Shown here in pieces: positions 47,289 to 55,169 of a DNA stretch of 64,000 nt (position 1 is the stretch's first letter; each line of letters begins with the position of its first letter). Below the pieces are notes generated by a model, which ran no database searches, had not been told where the DNA came from, and worked only from the letters and a program-made list of their open reading frames with translations. Source of the stretch: Holophagaceae bacterium (lineage in GTDB: Bacteria; Acidobacteriota; Holophagae; Holophagales; Holophagaceae); assembly GCA_025363715.1 (NCBI GenBank), contig JANYLR010000035.1:1-64000 (forward strand). Direction: 5' to 3'. The translations under genes and the position numbers were made by a program.

Positions 47289-48518
47289 ATGAACAAGACC
47301 GGGGCAGCACCCCTGGCGTGGCTGATCGCTCTCCTCTCATCGCTCGCAGGTCCGCAGCTCCGGGCGGATGCAGTCACCGAATGGAATATCAAGGCGGGTG
47401 CGATCGTCACCGAGGCCAGGGGCAACGCCCAGGTCGCCGCTCGAGTCTTGGCAATCATGCACACGGCGGCCTACGAGGCCACCAACGCCATCACGCAGCG
47501 CTATGCCACCGGGATGAAGATTGAGGCAGCGCCCGGGGCCTCGGTCGACGCCGCGGTGGCGGCGGCCAGCCGCACTACGCTTCTGAGGCTCCTGCCTGCC
47601 CAGCGGACTTCCATCGAAGCCGCCTACGAGGCCGCCCTCGGCAAGGTACCGAAAGGCGCACCCAAGGCCGCCGGAGTCGCGATCGGGGAGCAGGCTGCGG
47701 CGGCCGTCCTGGCGATGCGCAGTGACGATGGCGCGGCGGCGGGCGAGACCTATCGGCCCCAGGCCACCCCCGGGGTCTACGTGCCCACGGCCATGCCAGC
47801 GGTCCCGCAGTGGCCGGGGCGCAGGCCCTGGCTGATGAAGAGCGCGGATCAGTTCCGTCCCGGACCGCCGCCCCGGCTGGACAGCGAAGTCTGGACTCGT
47901 GACTTCCGTGAGGTCAAGGAGCTGGGCGCCAAGAGCAGCACCCGGCGCACGGCCGAGCAGACCGAGATCGCCCGGTTCTGGGAGGCCACCCTACCCCCCA
48001 TCTACCACGGCGTGGTGCGGTCCATTGCCAAGGATCCGAAGCGCGAAGTGACCCAGAACGCCCGCCTCTTCGCCGCAGTGACCCAGGCCACCGACGACGC
48101 GTTCATCTCGGTCTTCGACGCCAAGTACCACTACGCCTTCTGGCGGCCCATCACGGCCATCCGCAACGGCGACCTGGACGGCAACGACGCTACCGAGCGG
48201 GACCCCTCCTGGCTGCCCTTCATCGACACCCCCATGCACCCCGAATACCCCTGCGCCCACTGCATCATTGCGAGCACCGTGGCCACCGTGCTGCGCGCCG
48301 AAATTGGCAGCGGGCCGATGCCGACCCTGACCACCACCAGCCCGACCGCCGGCGGCGTCGCGCGAAGCTGGAAAAGCCTCGACGACTTCGTACGCGAGGT
48401 GTCGGAGGCGCGCATCTACGACGGTGTGCACTATCGCCACTCGACCGAGGTAGCCGTCGCCATGGGCCAGCGCATCGGGGAACTGGCCGTGGTCAAGGTG
48501 CTGCGTGCGGGCGAGTAG
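47289..48518 (+). CDS. Exported vanadium-haloperoxidase/PAP2-superfamily protein
   Basis: 409 residues. Signal peptide (1-27), then the three oxyanion-site motifs of the PAP2/vanadium haloperoxidase fold: K-Y-H-Y-A-F-W-R-P (K-x6-R-P), H-P-E-Y-P-C-A-H-C (normally P-S-G-H) and R-I-Y-D-G-V-H-Y-R-H (R-x5-H). The Ser-Gly of P-S-G-H is replaced by Cys-Ala. These sites bind vanadate (peroxidase) or phosphate (acid phosphatase); which applies here is unclear. Secreted members are common near stress genes. A strong terminator follows. Confidence 0.82.
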   Translation: MNKTGAAPLAWLIALLSSLAGPQLRADAVTEWNIKAGAIVTEARGNAQVAARVLAIMHTAAYEATNAITQRYATGMKIEAAPGASVDAAVAAASRTTLLRLLPAQRTSIEAAYEAALGKVPKGAPKAAGVAIGEQAAAAVLAMRSDDGAAAGETYRPQATPGVYVPTAMPAVPQWPGRRPWLMKSADQFRPGPPPRLDSEVWTRDFREVKELGAKSSTRRTAEQTEIARFWEATLPPIYHGVVRSIAKDPKREVTQNARLFAAVTQATDDAFISVFDAKYHYAFWRPITAIRNGDLDGNDATERDPSWLPFIDTPMHPEYPCAHCIIASTVATVLRAEIGSGPMPTLTTTSPTAGGVARSWKSLDDFVREVSEARIYDGVHYRHSTEVAVAMGQRIGELAVVKVLRAGE

Positions 48519-48555
48519 CGCGCCTGAATGCCTTCAGACTGGAGGGTGTAGACAA

Positions 48556-48584
48556 GAACAGGCCCGGCTTTGCCGGGCCTGTTC
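48556..48584. terminator. Terminator between haloperoxidase and ompW genes
   Basis: Perfect 13-bp stem GAACAGGCCCGGC/GCCGGGCCTGTTC with a TTT loop; no long T-tract follows, but the position between convergent genes supports it. A second hairpin GCACGC-GAA-GCGTGC (48634-48648) lies in the remaining ~100 GC-rich bases. Confidence 0.7.
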
Positions 48585-48686
48585 GCGGGGGTCCGGGGGG
48601 GAGGCTCCGCCTCTGAGAGCTTGCGAGTAGGAGCACGCGAAGCGTGCATCAGGCGGAGGCGCGCAGCGAGGAACCCCTGGAGGACA

Positions 48687-49298
48687 TCAGAACCGGTAGC
48701 CAATCCCGAGACCATAGAGCATGGGATCCACCTTCACGGTGGTGACCTTGGCGCCGGTGGCGGCGACCTTCACGTCGCTCTTGATCTGCACGTACTTGAC
48801 GTCGAGGTTGAGGTACCAGTTCGGAGCCACCTTGAAGTCCACGCCCGCCTGTGCGGCCAGGCCAACGCTGGTCTTGTCCAGATCCAGCGCGCCGCTGGCC
48901 AGCTTCACGTCCGAGATGAGCGTCAGGTTCAGGCCCGCGCCCACATAGGGATTCACGGTGCCACCCGGGAGGAAGCGCCACTGGGCCGTGAGGGTCGGGG
49001 GCAGGTGCTTGAAGGTGCCGATCTTCGTGCCCGACAGGGTGACATCGTGCTCCTGCGGCACCGTGAGGACCAGCTCTGCCGAGAAATTCGGCGTGAAAAA
49101 ATAGCTGAAGTCCAAATCGGGAATGGTCTTGTTGCTCACGTGGATGGCATCGGCGGGAATGCCCGGGGCGGCGTCGGACTTGTTGGCGGGCTGGAGTGCC
49201 ACGGCGCGGAGGCGCACCATCCAGGGGCCTTCTTCGGCGCAGAGCGAGGGCGCCGCCAGGGCGGCGGCGAGCAGGGTGAGGGAAGTGAGCTTCTTCAT
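48687..49298 (-). CDS. ompW: OmpW-family outer-membrane protein
   Basis: 203 residues. Signal peptide (ends S-L-C-A), then an eight-strand barrel-type sequence: W-M-V-R-L-R-A-V-A-L-Q, T-L-T-A-Q-W-R-F, P-Y-V-G-A-G-L-N-L and the C-terminal G-L-G-I-G-Y-R-F, the final Phe being the Bam signal. OmpW proteins form small hydrophobic channels. ATG 49298 is preceded by a weak ribosome site; an ATG three codons earlier is possible. The 84-bp tandem repeats lie immediately upstream. Confidence 0.87.
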   Translation of the reverse strand: MKKLTSLTLLAAALAAPSLCAEEGPWMVRLRAVALQPANKSDAAPGIPADAIHVSNKTIPDLDFSYFFTPNFSAELVLTVPQEHDVTLSGTKIGTFKHLPPTLTAQWRFLPGGTVNPYVGAGLNLTLISDVKLASGALDLDKTSVGLAAQAGVDFKVAPNWYLNLDVKYVQIKSDVKVAATGAKVTTVKVDPMLYGLGIGYRF

Positions 49299-49344
49299 GG
49301 CATGCATCCAGAAAAGACCCCCGGGATCTCCCGGGAGCGGGTGG

Positions 49345-49595
49345 GAAGGCAGAGGAACTCCCGCCGGGCGCGGCCGGATGACTTGGGAGGTTGGGGACCC
49401 GGCACGGACGGGGCCTGGAATGACCGTGCGAAGGCAGAGAAACTCCCACCGGCGCCGCCGGAAGACAGGGGAGATGGGTGGCCCGGCGGCGCCGGGAGCA
49501 GGAACCTAGGCGTGAAGGCAAAAACCATCCGACCGGCTCAAAACCGGTGGGTCTGGGGGTTGGGAGGGGCCCGGCGTCGCCGGGAGGGGGGAAGG
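49345..49595. repeat. Three degenerate ~84-bp tandem repeats
   Basis: Units begin GAAGGC at 49345, 49430 and 49514. Each contains GAAGGCA, then AACTCCC or ACCATCC, a CCGGC-rich block, then GGGAG/TGGG and CCCGGC in the same order. They fill the space between ompW and the first Rrf2 gene. 49299-49344 holds part of a possible fourth unit (CTCCCGGGAG). Confidence 0.75.
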
Positions 49596-50063
49596 TCAGG
49601 TCCGGGTTGGCTGCAGGGCCTCGCCGGCGCGTTGGAGGTGGGCTTGCTGGTGGTCCGGGGATTCGCCCACCAAGGTGTCGAAGGTCACGGTCGCGAGGTG
49701 GCGCTGCAGCAGGTCGGTGGCGTGGCCCCAGGCCCGCTGGACCAGGCAGCCGCCCCCGAAGATGCAGGGCTTTCCGCCTTCCAGGCAGGCGTTCAGCACC
49801 ACGCCCCCCTCCACCGCGTTGAGGATGTCCAGCAGCGAGATCTGCGAGGCGGGCCGGGCGAGGCTGATGCCGCCGCCGGTGCCGCGGAGGGTGCTGAGGA
49901 TGCCCGCCTTCACCAGATCGCCCACGATGCGCCGGGTGAAGGGTGCGGGCAGCAGCCGGGTCTTCGAGATCTCCGGGATGGACACCCGGGTGCCAGGCGC
50001 CAGACAGGCGAGGTGCAGCACCAATCGGGCCGCGTAATCCGACTGCCTGGAAATACCGATCAT
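49596..50063 (-). CDS. Rrf2-family regulator with three-Cys motif (1)
   Basis: 155 residues. Winged helix-turn-helix of the Rrf2 family (S-D-Y-A-A-R-L-V-L-H-L-A, then R-G-T-G-G-G-I-S-L-A-R-P) and the cluster-binding motif C-x6-C-x5-C (C-L-E-G-G-K-P-C ... G-C), close to the C-x5-C-x5-C of IscR and NsrR. Such proteins sense NO, oxidation or iron-sulfur status with a [2Fe-2S] or [4Fe-4S] cluster. ATG 50061-50063 follows GAGGGTCC. A promoter with a palindrome overlapping it is at 50090, consistent with autoregulation. Confidence 0.88.
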   Translation of the reverse strand: MIGISRQSDYAARLVLHLACLAPGTRVSIPEISKTRLLPAPFTRRIVGDLVKAGILSTLRGTGGGISLARPASQISLLDILNAVEGGVVLNACLEGGKPCIFGGGCLVQRAWGHATDLLQRHLATVTFDTLVGESPDHQQAHLQRAGEALQPTRT

Positions 50064-50089
50064 GGACCCTCGGGGTTGTCTGGTTCCCA

Positions 50090-50117
50090 ACATTACTCTT
50101 TTCGTAATCTTGGTCAA
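50090..50117 (-). promoter_or_regulatory. Promoter and palindromic operator of the first Rrf2 gene
   Basis: On the minus strand TTGACC (50112-50117) and TAATGT (50090-50095) are separated by 16 bp. Between and over them lies ATTAC-N7-GTAAT (50092-50108), a perfect inverted repeat that would place a bound regulator on the -10 box. The start site would be near 50083, about 20 bp before the ATG. Confidence 0.7.
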
Positions 50118-50406
50118 GACCCTCGAGTCGTGAATTTAAATTACCTATCGGGAATGAACCCACCCACCGAGAACAGGGGAGGGGGAGCTGAGGTCCGCCG
50201 GGGAGTGGCTGCAGTGGACCCTCACAAGGATTCCAAGTCCGAGGGCATCCATCCTTCTTCCAAGGCTTCCGTGACCAGCGTTTTTCAATCTTTGCAAACC
50301 GGTGGAATCTGTGGACCCAATGGCTTTTCAGGACTGCTGGGGTTCAAGGCTTTTCCAACTTGATTGCGGCCGATGGTCGGATGGCCCTGGTGATGATCCC
50401 GATTCC
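50118..50406. other. Gene-free stretch between the two Rrf2 genes
   Basis: About 290 bases downstream of the second Rrf2 gene and upstream of the promoter of the first. No convincing gene, hairpin terminator or repeat was found. Confidence 0.4.
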
Positions 50407-50904
50407 CTAGGCCAGCCGCGTCTTCGGCTCGGAGTCGCGGTTGGCGCCGCGCACGCGGCCGGTGGCCTGCACCCGCAGGTGGGCGGGCTGGTGGGCCTCG
50501 CTGCGCCGGGCCAGGGTATCGAAGCGCACGGAGGCCAGGTACTCATCCAGCACCTGGGTGGCATCCACCCACACGGACTGCACCGGGCAGGCCGACGCCA
50601 GCGGGCAGACCCGGCGGTCGCTCACGCAGTGGTTGAGGGCGATGCCGCCCTCCATGGCATGGACCACCTCGCCCAGGGAAAGGTCCGCCGCGGGCCGGGC
50701 CAGGCTCACGCCGCCGCCGGAGCCCCGGGTGGTGGCCAGGATGCCCGCCTTCACCAGCTCGCCCACGATGCGCCGGACGAATTCCAGTGGCAGCATCCGG
50801 TGCTTGGCGATATCGGCGATGGGCACCCGGGCCCCGGGGGCCAGGCAGGCCAGGTGCAGCACCACGCGGGCCGCGTAATCCGTCTGTCTGGAGATGCCGA
50901 GCAT
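50407..50904 (-). CDS. Rrf2-family regulator with three-Cys motif (2)
   Basis: 165 residues; clearly a paralogue of the upstream protein (both start M-x-G-I-S-R-Q-x-D-Y-A-A-R). Winged helix motif R-G-S-G-G-G-V-S-L-A-R-P and cluster ligands C-V-S-D-R-R-V-C-P-L-A-S-A-C (C-x6-C-x5-C). The C-terminal ~35 residues are basic and unlike copy 1. It has its own promoter (50928) and probably senses the same kind of signal but binds a different operator. Confidence 0.88.
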   Translation of the reverse strand: MLGISRQTDYAARVVLHLACLAPGARVPIADIAKHRMLPLEFVRRIVGELVKAGILATTRGSGGGVSLARPAADLSLGEVVHAMEGGIALNHCVSDRRVCPLASACPVQSVWVDATQVLDEYLASVRFDTLARRSEAHQPAHLRVQATGRVRGANRDSEPKTRLA

Positions 50905-50927
50905 GGGTCACCGATGGGAAGATCCCA

Positions 50928-50956
50928 AATATGAGTGGCTGAGTCCTGTTGGTCAA
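50928..50956 (-). promoter_or_regulatory. Promoter of the second Rrf2 gene
   Basis: TTGACC (50951-50956) and CATATT (50928-50933) on the minus strand, 17 bp apart, 23 bp before the ATG. The -35 context GTCTTGACCAA is the same as in the promoter of copy 1, but the ATTAC palindrome is missing; instead ACTCAGCC-ACTCA forms a direct repeat in the spacer. Confidence 0.6.
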
Positions 50957-50970
50957 GACAACTCGGTCAC

Positions 50971-51339
50971 CTATGGGCACACATGGCGGAAGAGGGCCGC
51001 GTCCTCACCATCGGGGTAGTAGCCGGACCGCAGGCCGCAGCGCCGCCAGCCGCAGGCTCCATAGAGCCGGATGGCCGCGGCGTTGGACACCCGCACCTCC
51101 AGGTAGAGGGTCTCCAGCCCCCGCCGGGCCAGCTCGTCCTGGCAGGCCTCCAGCAAGCGGCGCCCCAGGCCCCCGCCCCGGTGAGCCGGATCCACGGCGA
51201 TGCGCAGCAGCTCCGCCTCGCCCGCGGCGGGAATGCAGGCCCAGCGGGCGAAGGCCACTTCAGGGATCAGCCACAGGGCCTCGTGCTCCGCCGGGGCCTT
51301 CCAGGCCACCCCGAAGGCCGTGCGATCCAGCCGCAGCAC
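50971..51339 (-). pseudogene. rimI: rimI (ribosomal protein acetyltransferase), start apparently disrupted
   Basis: The C-terminal ~120 residues are an intact GNAT domain: L-L-R-I-A-V-D-P-A-H-R-G-G-G-L-G-R-R-L-L (acetyl-CoA loop), then R-V-S-N-A-A-A-I-R-L-Y and S-G-Y-Y-P-D-G, the usual RimI end. The only in-frame start is GTG 51339, which lacks a ribosome site and would drop the first beta strand and helix. Upstream, the same frame continues open as R-L-Q-E-A-G-E-A-L-P-D-W-V-L-R-L-D, a proper GNAT N-terminus, up to three CAGGCTT heptamers; the ATG that overlaps the tsaB stop is out of frame by two bases. With one heptamer instead of three the ATG would be in frame and give a normal RimI of ~141 residues. 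Confidence 0.75.
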
Positions 51340-51362
51340 CCAGTCCGGGAGCGCCTCGCCCG

Positions 51363-51390
51363 CCTCCTGAAGCCTGAAGCCTGAAGCCTG
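51363..51390 (-). repeat. 7-bp repeat (CAGGCTT family), copy 3, in the rimI start region
   Basis: Three exact CAGGCTT heptamers plus CAGGAGG on the minus strand, starting two bases after the ATG that overlaps the tsaB stop. Because 7 is not a multiple of 3, gain or loss of units shifts the rimI frame. Confidence 0.9.
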
Positions 51391-51391
51391 G

Positions 51392-52102
51392 TCATCGCGC
51401 CACGCCCTTCCGCAGCGCCTCGGACAGGTGGGCGGCAGCCAGGGGGAAGTTCACCGCGGCGTCCGTCTCCCGCAGGTAGAAGGGCACCAGGGGGGCCTCC
51501 GGTGGTCGTTCAGATACGCGCCGCGCCAGGGCCACCAGGCCCGCCAGGGTGGCCCCGCCTTCATCCGCCAGGGTGATCCGCCGGTGCCCGGGAAGAACGG
51601 CTTCCACCCTGGGCGCGAAAGCTTCCGGCGCCCACCAGGGCTCGGCGCCGATGCGCTCCCCCAGGGTCGCCAGCGGCTGCTTGGCGGCAGGCTCGGTCGG
51701 GCCCGCTTCCCAGCGCTGGTGGAAGGCCTCGCCGCGCTGGCCATCCAACAGGATCCAGAACGGCCCCGCCACGCCCGCCTGGCCCCTGACTTGGTATAGC
51801 GCCTCGGCCCGCAGCTCGAAGGCCGAGAAGCCCCAGGTGGGCAGGCCCGCGAGGCCGAAGCCCTCCGCCGTGGCCACGCCGATGCGCAGGCTGGTGAAGC
51901 CCCCCGGGCCCAGACAGGCCGCCACGCCGGAGAGCTGCCGCGGGGTGCCTCCCGCCTCCAGCATCAGCTCGTTCAGGGTGGGGAGCAGCCGCTCGCTGTG
52001 CCCCCGGCCCACGCCCGATAGCACCCGCCGCGCCCAGACCCGCTCGCCCTGGAGCAGCGCCAGGTGCAGGATCTCCGTGGTGGTGTCGAGGGCCAGCAGC
52101 AT
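51392..52102 (-). CDS. tsaB: TsaB: tRNA threonylcarbamoyladenosine modification factor
   Basis: 236 residues. Partner of TsaD in making t6A37 on ANN-decoding tRNAs. Motifs: L-L-A-L-D-T-T-T-E at the N-terminus, [10 protein letters not shown] (the TsaB His-Ser-Glu), and [13 protein letters not shown]. Start at 52100-52102. The stop TGA overlaps a would-be ATG of rimI, the classic tsaB-rimI order. Confidence 0.93.
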   Translation of the reverse strand: MLLALDTTTEILHLALLQGERVWARRVLSGVGRGHSERLLPTLNELMLEAGGTPRQLSGVAACLGPGGFTSLRIGVATAEGFGLAGLPTWGFSAFELRAEALYQVRGQAGVAGPFWILLDGQRGEAFHQRWEAGPTEPAAKQPLATLGERIGAEPWWAPEAFAPRVEAVLPGHRRITLADEGGATLAGLVALARRVSERPPEAPLVPFYLRETDAAVNFPLAAAHLSEALRKGVAR

Positions 52103-52211
52103 GGGGCCAGTGTATCGGGGCGCCGGGCGGGGTCCCTGGCCCCGGATGGAATTCATCCAGCCGGGCGGGCTCGCCGATAATTACGGTGTTGGGATTCTTT
52201 CGAGGTTTTTT

Positions 52212-53783
52212 ATGTTCAGCCGCTTGTCCGTGTCACGAAAGATCCAAGTGCTCGGCCTGGTCCCCCTGGCCCTCTTCCTCCTGCTTTTCTTTGCCTACCT
52301 GCTGCCTGCCTTCGGCACCCGCTTCATGGACGCGAAGAAGGAGGGGGCCAAGAATGTGGTCGACCTGGGCTATCACCTGCTCGCTGGCCTGGAGTCGCGG
52401 GTGAAGAAGGGGGAGCTGAGCCTGGAACAGGCCCAGGCCCAGGGCCGCGCGGGAATCATGTCGATGCGCTACGAGGACAACAACTATCTGTGGATCGCCT
52501 CGCCCGGGGCCCGCATCGTGGCCCACCCCATCAAACCCGAACTGGCCGGAAAGGACATGAGCGCCAGCAAGGATGCCAGCGGAAAGCTCCACTGGCAGGC
52601 CATGGACCAGCTGGCCCAGAAGCCCACGGGCGGCTTCGTCGACTACGACCAGCAGCTCCCCGACGGCAAAGTGCGGTCGAAGGTCAGCTTCATCCGCCGC
52701 TTCCAGCCCTGGGGCTGGGATCTCGCCACCGGCGTCTACGTGGATGACGTGCGGGCGCAGATCCGCGCCCTGGCCTGGTCCACGGGCATTCCCCTCGCCG
52801 TGCTGGCGGTCCTCATCATCGTCGTGAGCCTGTCGGTGGCCCACGGCATCTCCCGGCCCATCGTGGCCCTGGCCCAGGGGCTCCGGGCCTCGGACCTGAC
52901 CCTGCGCCTGCCGGTGCTCACCCAGGATGAGGTGGGCGAGGTGGCCCAGGCTTTCAACACCTACAATGCGCATCTCCACGAAACCGTGAAGGAATTCGCG
53001 AAGTACAGCGAGCGGGTGGCCGCGGGCTCCACAGAGCTGGCGGCGTCCTCCGAGGAGATGTCCCGGGCCGTGGCCCAGATCGCCCAGGTGAGCGAGAACC
53101 TGCGGGCCTCGGGGGAACAGGTGACGGGGGCCATGGGGCACCTCACAGGCCGCTCGACCGATGTATCGACCCATCTGGAGGCCTCGGCGCAGGAGACCCA
53201 GGGCGCCGTGACGGCCACGGAGCAGAGCAGCCAGGCTGGCCAGGCGGCCGTCACCGGCATTTCCGACATCCGCCAGGCCACCGGTCAGATGGTCAAGGCC
53301 GTCACCGTCATCCAGGAAATCGCCCGCCAGACCAACCTGCTCAGCCTGAACGCCGCCATCGAGGCCGCCAAGGCCGGGAACATGGGCAAGGGCTTCGCCG
53401 TGGTGGCCGAAGAGGTCCGCAAGCTGGCCGACCGCTCCCGGCAGGCCGCCGGGGAGATCGAGCAGCTTATCCAGCGCACCCAGGAGGCCGTCGAGGCCGG
53501 GGTTCAGGGGGTGGACACGACCCTGCAGAGCCTGGAGGACATCCGGGCGCGGATCGCCGACGTGGCTGGCCGCTTCCAGCAGATCGGCGCGGCGGCCCGG
53601 GCCCAGACCGAAACGAGCCGCGAGGTGAATGTCCTGGTGGACGAGAACCACGCCCAGCTGATCCAGAACGCTTCGGCCACCCAGGAGCTTTCGGCGACCG
53701 TGGTGGAGATCACCCGTACCGCCTCGGATCTGGCCCAGGTGGCCGAAGGCCTCCGTACCGCCGTGGAAGGCTTCAAGCTCTAG
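52212..53783 (+). CDS. Methyl-accepting chemotaxis protein with Cache_2 sensor
   Basis: 523 residues. Helix 1 at ~10-32; periplasmic ~35-180 with the single-Cache signature Y-E-D-N-N-Y-L-W-I ... I-V-A-H-P and G-G-F-V-D-Y; helix 2 at ~190-212; HAMP; and the signalling domain with [18 protein letters not shown] at the hairpin tip. Cache_2 receptors typically bind small organic acids. GAGG lies six bases before the ATG. A strong terminator follows. Confidence 0.92.
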   Translation: MFSRLSVSRKIQVLGLVPLALFLLLFFAYLLPAFGTRFMDAKKEGAKNVVDLGYHLLAGLESRVKKGELSLEQAQAQGRAGIMSMRYEDNNYLWIASPGARIVAHPIKPELAGKDMSASKDASGKLHWQAMDQLAQKPTGGFVDYDQQLPDGKVRSKVSFIRRFQPWGWDLATGVYVDDVRAQIRALAWSTGIPLAVLAVLIIVVSLSVAHGISRPIVALAQGLRASDLTLRLPVLTQDEVGEVAQAFNTYNAHLHETVKEFAKYSERVAAGSTELAASSEEMSRAVAQIAQVSENLRASGEQVTGAMGHLTGRSTDVSTHLEASAQETQGAVTATEQSSQAGQAAVTGISDIRQATGQMVKAVTVIQEIARQTNLLSLNAAIEAAKAGNMGKGFAVVAEEVRKLADRSRQAAGEIEQLIQRTQEAVEAGVQGVDTTLQSLEDIRARIADVAGRFQQIGAAARAQTETSREVNVLVDENHAQLIQNASATQELSATVVEITRTASDLAQVAEGLRTAVEGFKL

Positions 53784-53825
53784 CGGGCATTGAGGAGCAT
53801 GGGGGAAGGCTGGAGTCCGGACTAG

Positions 53826-53869
53826 CGAACGCAAAACGGCGGCCCGCAGGGGCCGCCGTTTTGCGTTCG
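53826..53869. terminator. Bidirectional terminator between chemoreceptor and rpmB
   Basis: A perfect 20-bp stem (CGAACGCAAAACGGCGGCCC and its complement) with a GCAG loop between convergent genes. A and T runs inside the stem suit either direction. Confidence 0.87.
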
Positions 53870-53877
53870 CACCTGAC

Positions 53878-54069
53878 TTAGCAGGCCTTGAGGACCTTGC
53901 CGGCCTGGATGCAGGAGGTGCAGACCCGCATGCGCTTCGCGGCGCCGTTCACCAGGGCGCGCACGCGCTGGATGTTGGGATTCCACCGGCGCTTGGTGAT
54001 GTTGTTGGAGTGGGAGACATTGTTCCCGAACTGGGGCTTCTTACCGCAAATTTCGCACTGACGGGACAT
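53878..54069 (-). CDS. rpmB: 50S ribosomal protein L28
   Basis: 63 residues. L28 signature [12 protein letters not shown] at the start, [17 protein letters not shown] and a C-terminal C-T-S-C. The two C-x2-C pairs show the zinc-binding (C+) form. ATG 54067-54069 has GAGG upstream. No rpmG follows. Confidence 0.96.
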   Translation of the reverse strand: MSRQCEICGKKPQFGNNVSHSNNITKRRWNPNIQRVRALVNGAAKRMRVCTSCIQAGKVLKAC

Positions 54070-54159
54070 GGGAACCTCACGAGCCAAGGTGAAAACAGCC
54101 AAGAGAATTAGTGTAGCCAGGCACGGGCATTTCGCAAGGAGTAAAGGGCAAAAGGCCGT

Positions 54160-54247
54160 AACCGCAGATGACGCCGATGGCCGCAGATGGAAAGCGACGC
54201 CCTACATCGGCACTTCATCTGCGTGAATCTGCGCCATCTGCGGTTTC
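54160..54247. repeat. Inverted intergenic element with CGCAGATG units
   Basis: Arms 54160-54194 and 54213-54247 are inverted copies, each about three units of the type CCGCAGATG(G/A). An 18-bp centre separates them. It lies between the divergent rpmB and dprA genes and so within any upstream control region. Confidence 0.85.
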
Positions 54248-54308
54248 AAAAGCCATTCTTCCGAGAATTAACGATCCCGGGAATCAGCGAGTCCTTGCGC
54301 CCAACCGG

Positions 54309-55169
54309 ATGTCCAACCCAGGATTAAGGCTCCCCCCTGGAACCCCCGTGGATCAGCGCCTTTGGGCCCTCGCCTTCACCGTACTGGACTGGACTGAGCG
54401 CCAGAAGGCCGAGTGCTGGGCGGCGCTGCAGGCGGACTGCCGGCCCGCCCTGACCCCGGCCCAGGCCGCTTCCCTGGCCATGCTCGAAGCCGACCTGCCC
54501 CGCCGCCAGGCCGAGGCTGCGGATCGAGGGGCTCGCCTGCTGCTGCCCGGCGATGACGGCGTGGATGCCCTGCTGGAGCCCCTGCCCTACCCCGTGGCCC
54601 TGTGGGTGCGGGGCAGCCTGCCCCCGGTGGGGCCCCGCCTCGCCATCGTCGGCAGCCGCCAAGCCAGCGCCCGGGGCAAGGCCCGCGCCCGGGCCTGGGC
54701 GAAGGCGCTCACGGAAGCGGGCGTGGTGGTCCTTTCCGGCCTGGCCCGGGGCATCGACGGCGCGGCCCATACCGGGGCCCTCGAAGCCCAGGGCGGCACC
54801 CCGGGGAAGGCGGCCACCTGGGGCGTGCTGGGCTCGGGCCTGGACCATCCCTATCCGCCCGAACACCGGCCCCTCATGGACCGCCTGGTGGCCGCCGGGG
54901 GCGGGTTGATCACACCTTTTCCTCCCGAGGCCCCGCCCCGGAAGTGGCACTTCCCCCGGCGGAACTGGCTCCTGGCGGCCTGGGTGGACGCGGTGCTGGT
55001 CATGGAGGCCGCGCCCCGTTCCGGCAGCCTGGTCACCGCCAAGCTGGCCCTGGACCTGGGCAAGGAACTGTTCGTGGTGCCCGGCTCCGAGGGCACCGAC
55101 GCCCTCCTGGAAGAAGGCGCCGCCCACCCCTGCACCGAGGTGGGCGACCTGCTGTCCTTCCAGACCTAG
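54309..55169 (+). CDS. dprA: DprA/Smf-like DNA processing protein
   Basis: 286 residues, shorter than the usual ~360 because both the N-terminal SAM-like region and the C-terminal winged helix seem reduced. The Rossmann-like DNA-binding core is complete: L-A-I-V-G-S-R-Q-A-S, S-G-L-A-R-G-I-D-G-A-A-H, G-S-G-L-D-H-P-Y-P-P-E, F-P-R-R-N-W-L and S-G-S-L-V-T-A. DprA loads RecA on single strands during transformation. ATG 54309; longer frames upstream would run into the repeat element. Its stop overlaps that of the convergent cytochrome gene. Confidence 0.85.
   Translation: MSNPGLRLPPGTPVDQRLWALAFTVLDWTERQKAECWAALQADCRPALTPAQAASLAMLEADLPRRQAEAADRGARLLLPGDDGVDALLEPLPYPVALWVRGSLPPVGPRLAIVGSRQASARGKARARAWAKALTEAGVVVLSGLARGIDGAAHTGALEAQGGTPGKAATWGVLGSGLDHPYPPEHRPLMDRLVAAGGGLITPFPPEAPPRKWHFPRRNWLLAAWVDAVLVMEAAPRSGSLVTAKLALDLGKELFVVPGSEGTDALLEEGAAHPCTEVGDLLSFQT

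Noticed and set aside
48586-48686. GC-rich tract between terminator and ompW as an insertion-sequence end
   Set aside because: Contains only a short GCACGC/GCGTGC hairpin; no terminal inverted repeats, target duplication or transposase remnant are visible.
52173-52180. GCCGATAA resembling a sigma-28 (FliA) -10 box before the Cache chemoreceptor
   Set aside because: The required TAAA-type -35 eleven bases upstream is missing (CATCCAGC instead), so the match is only half a promoter.
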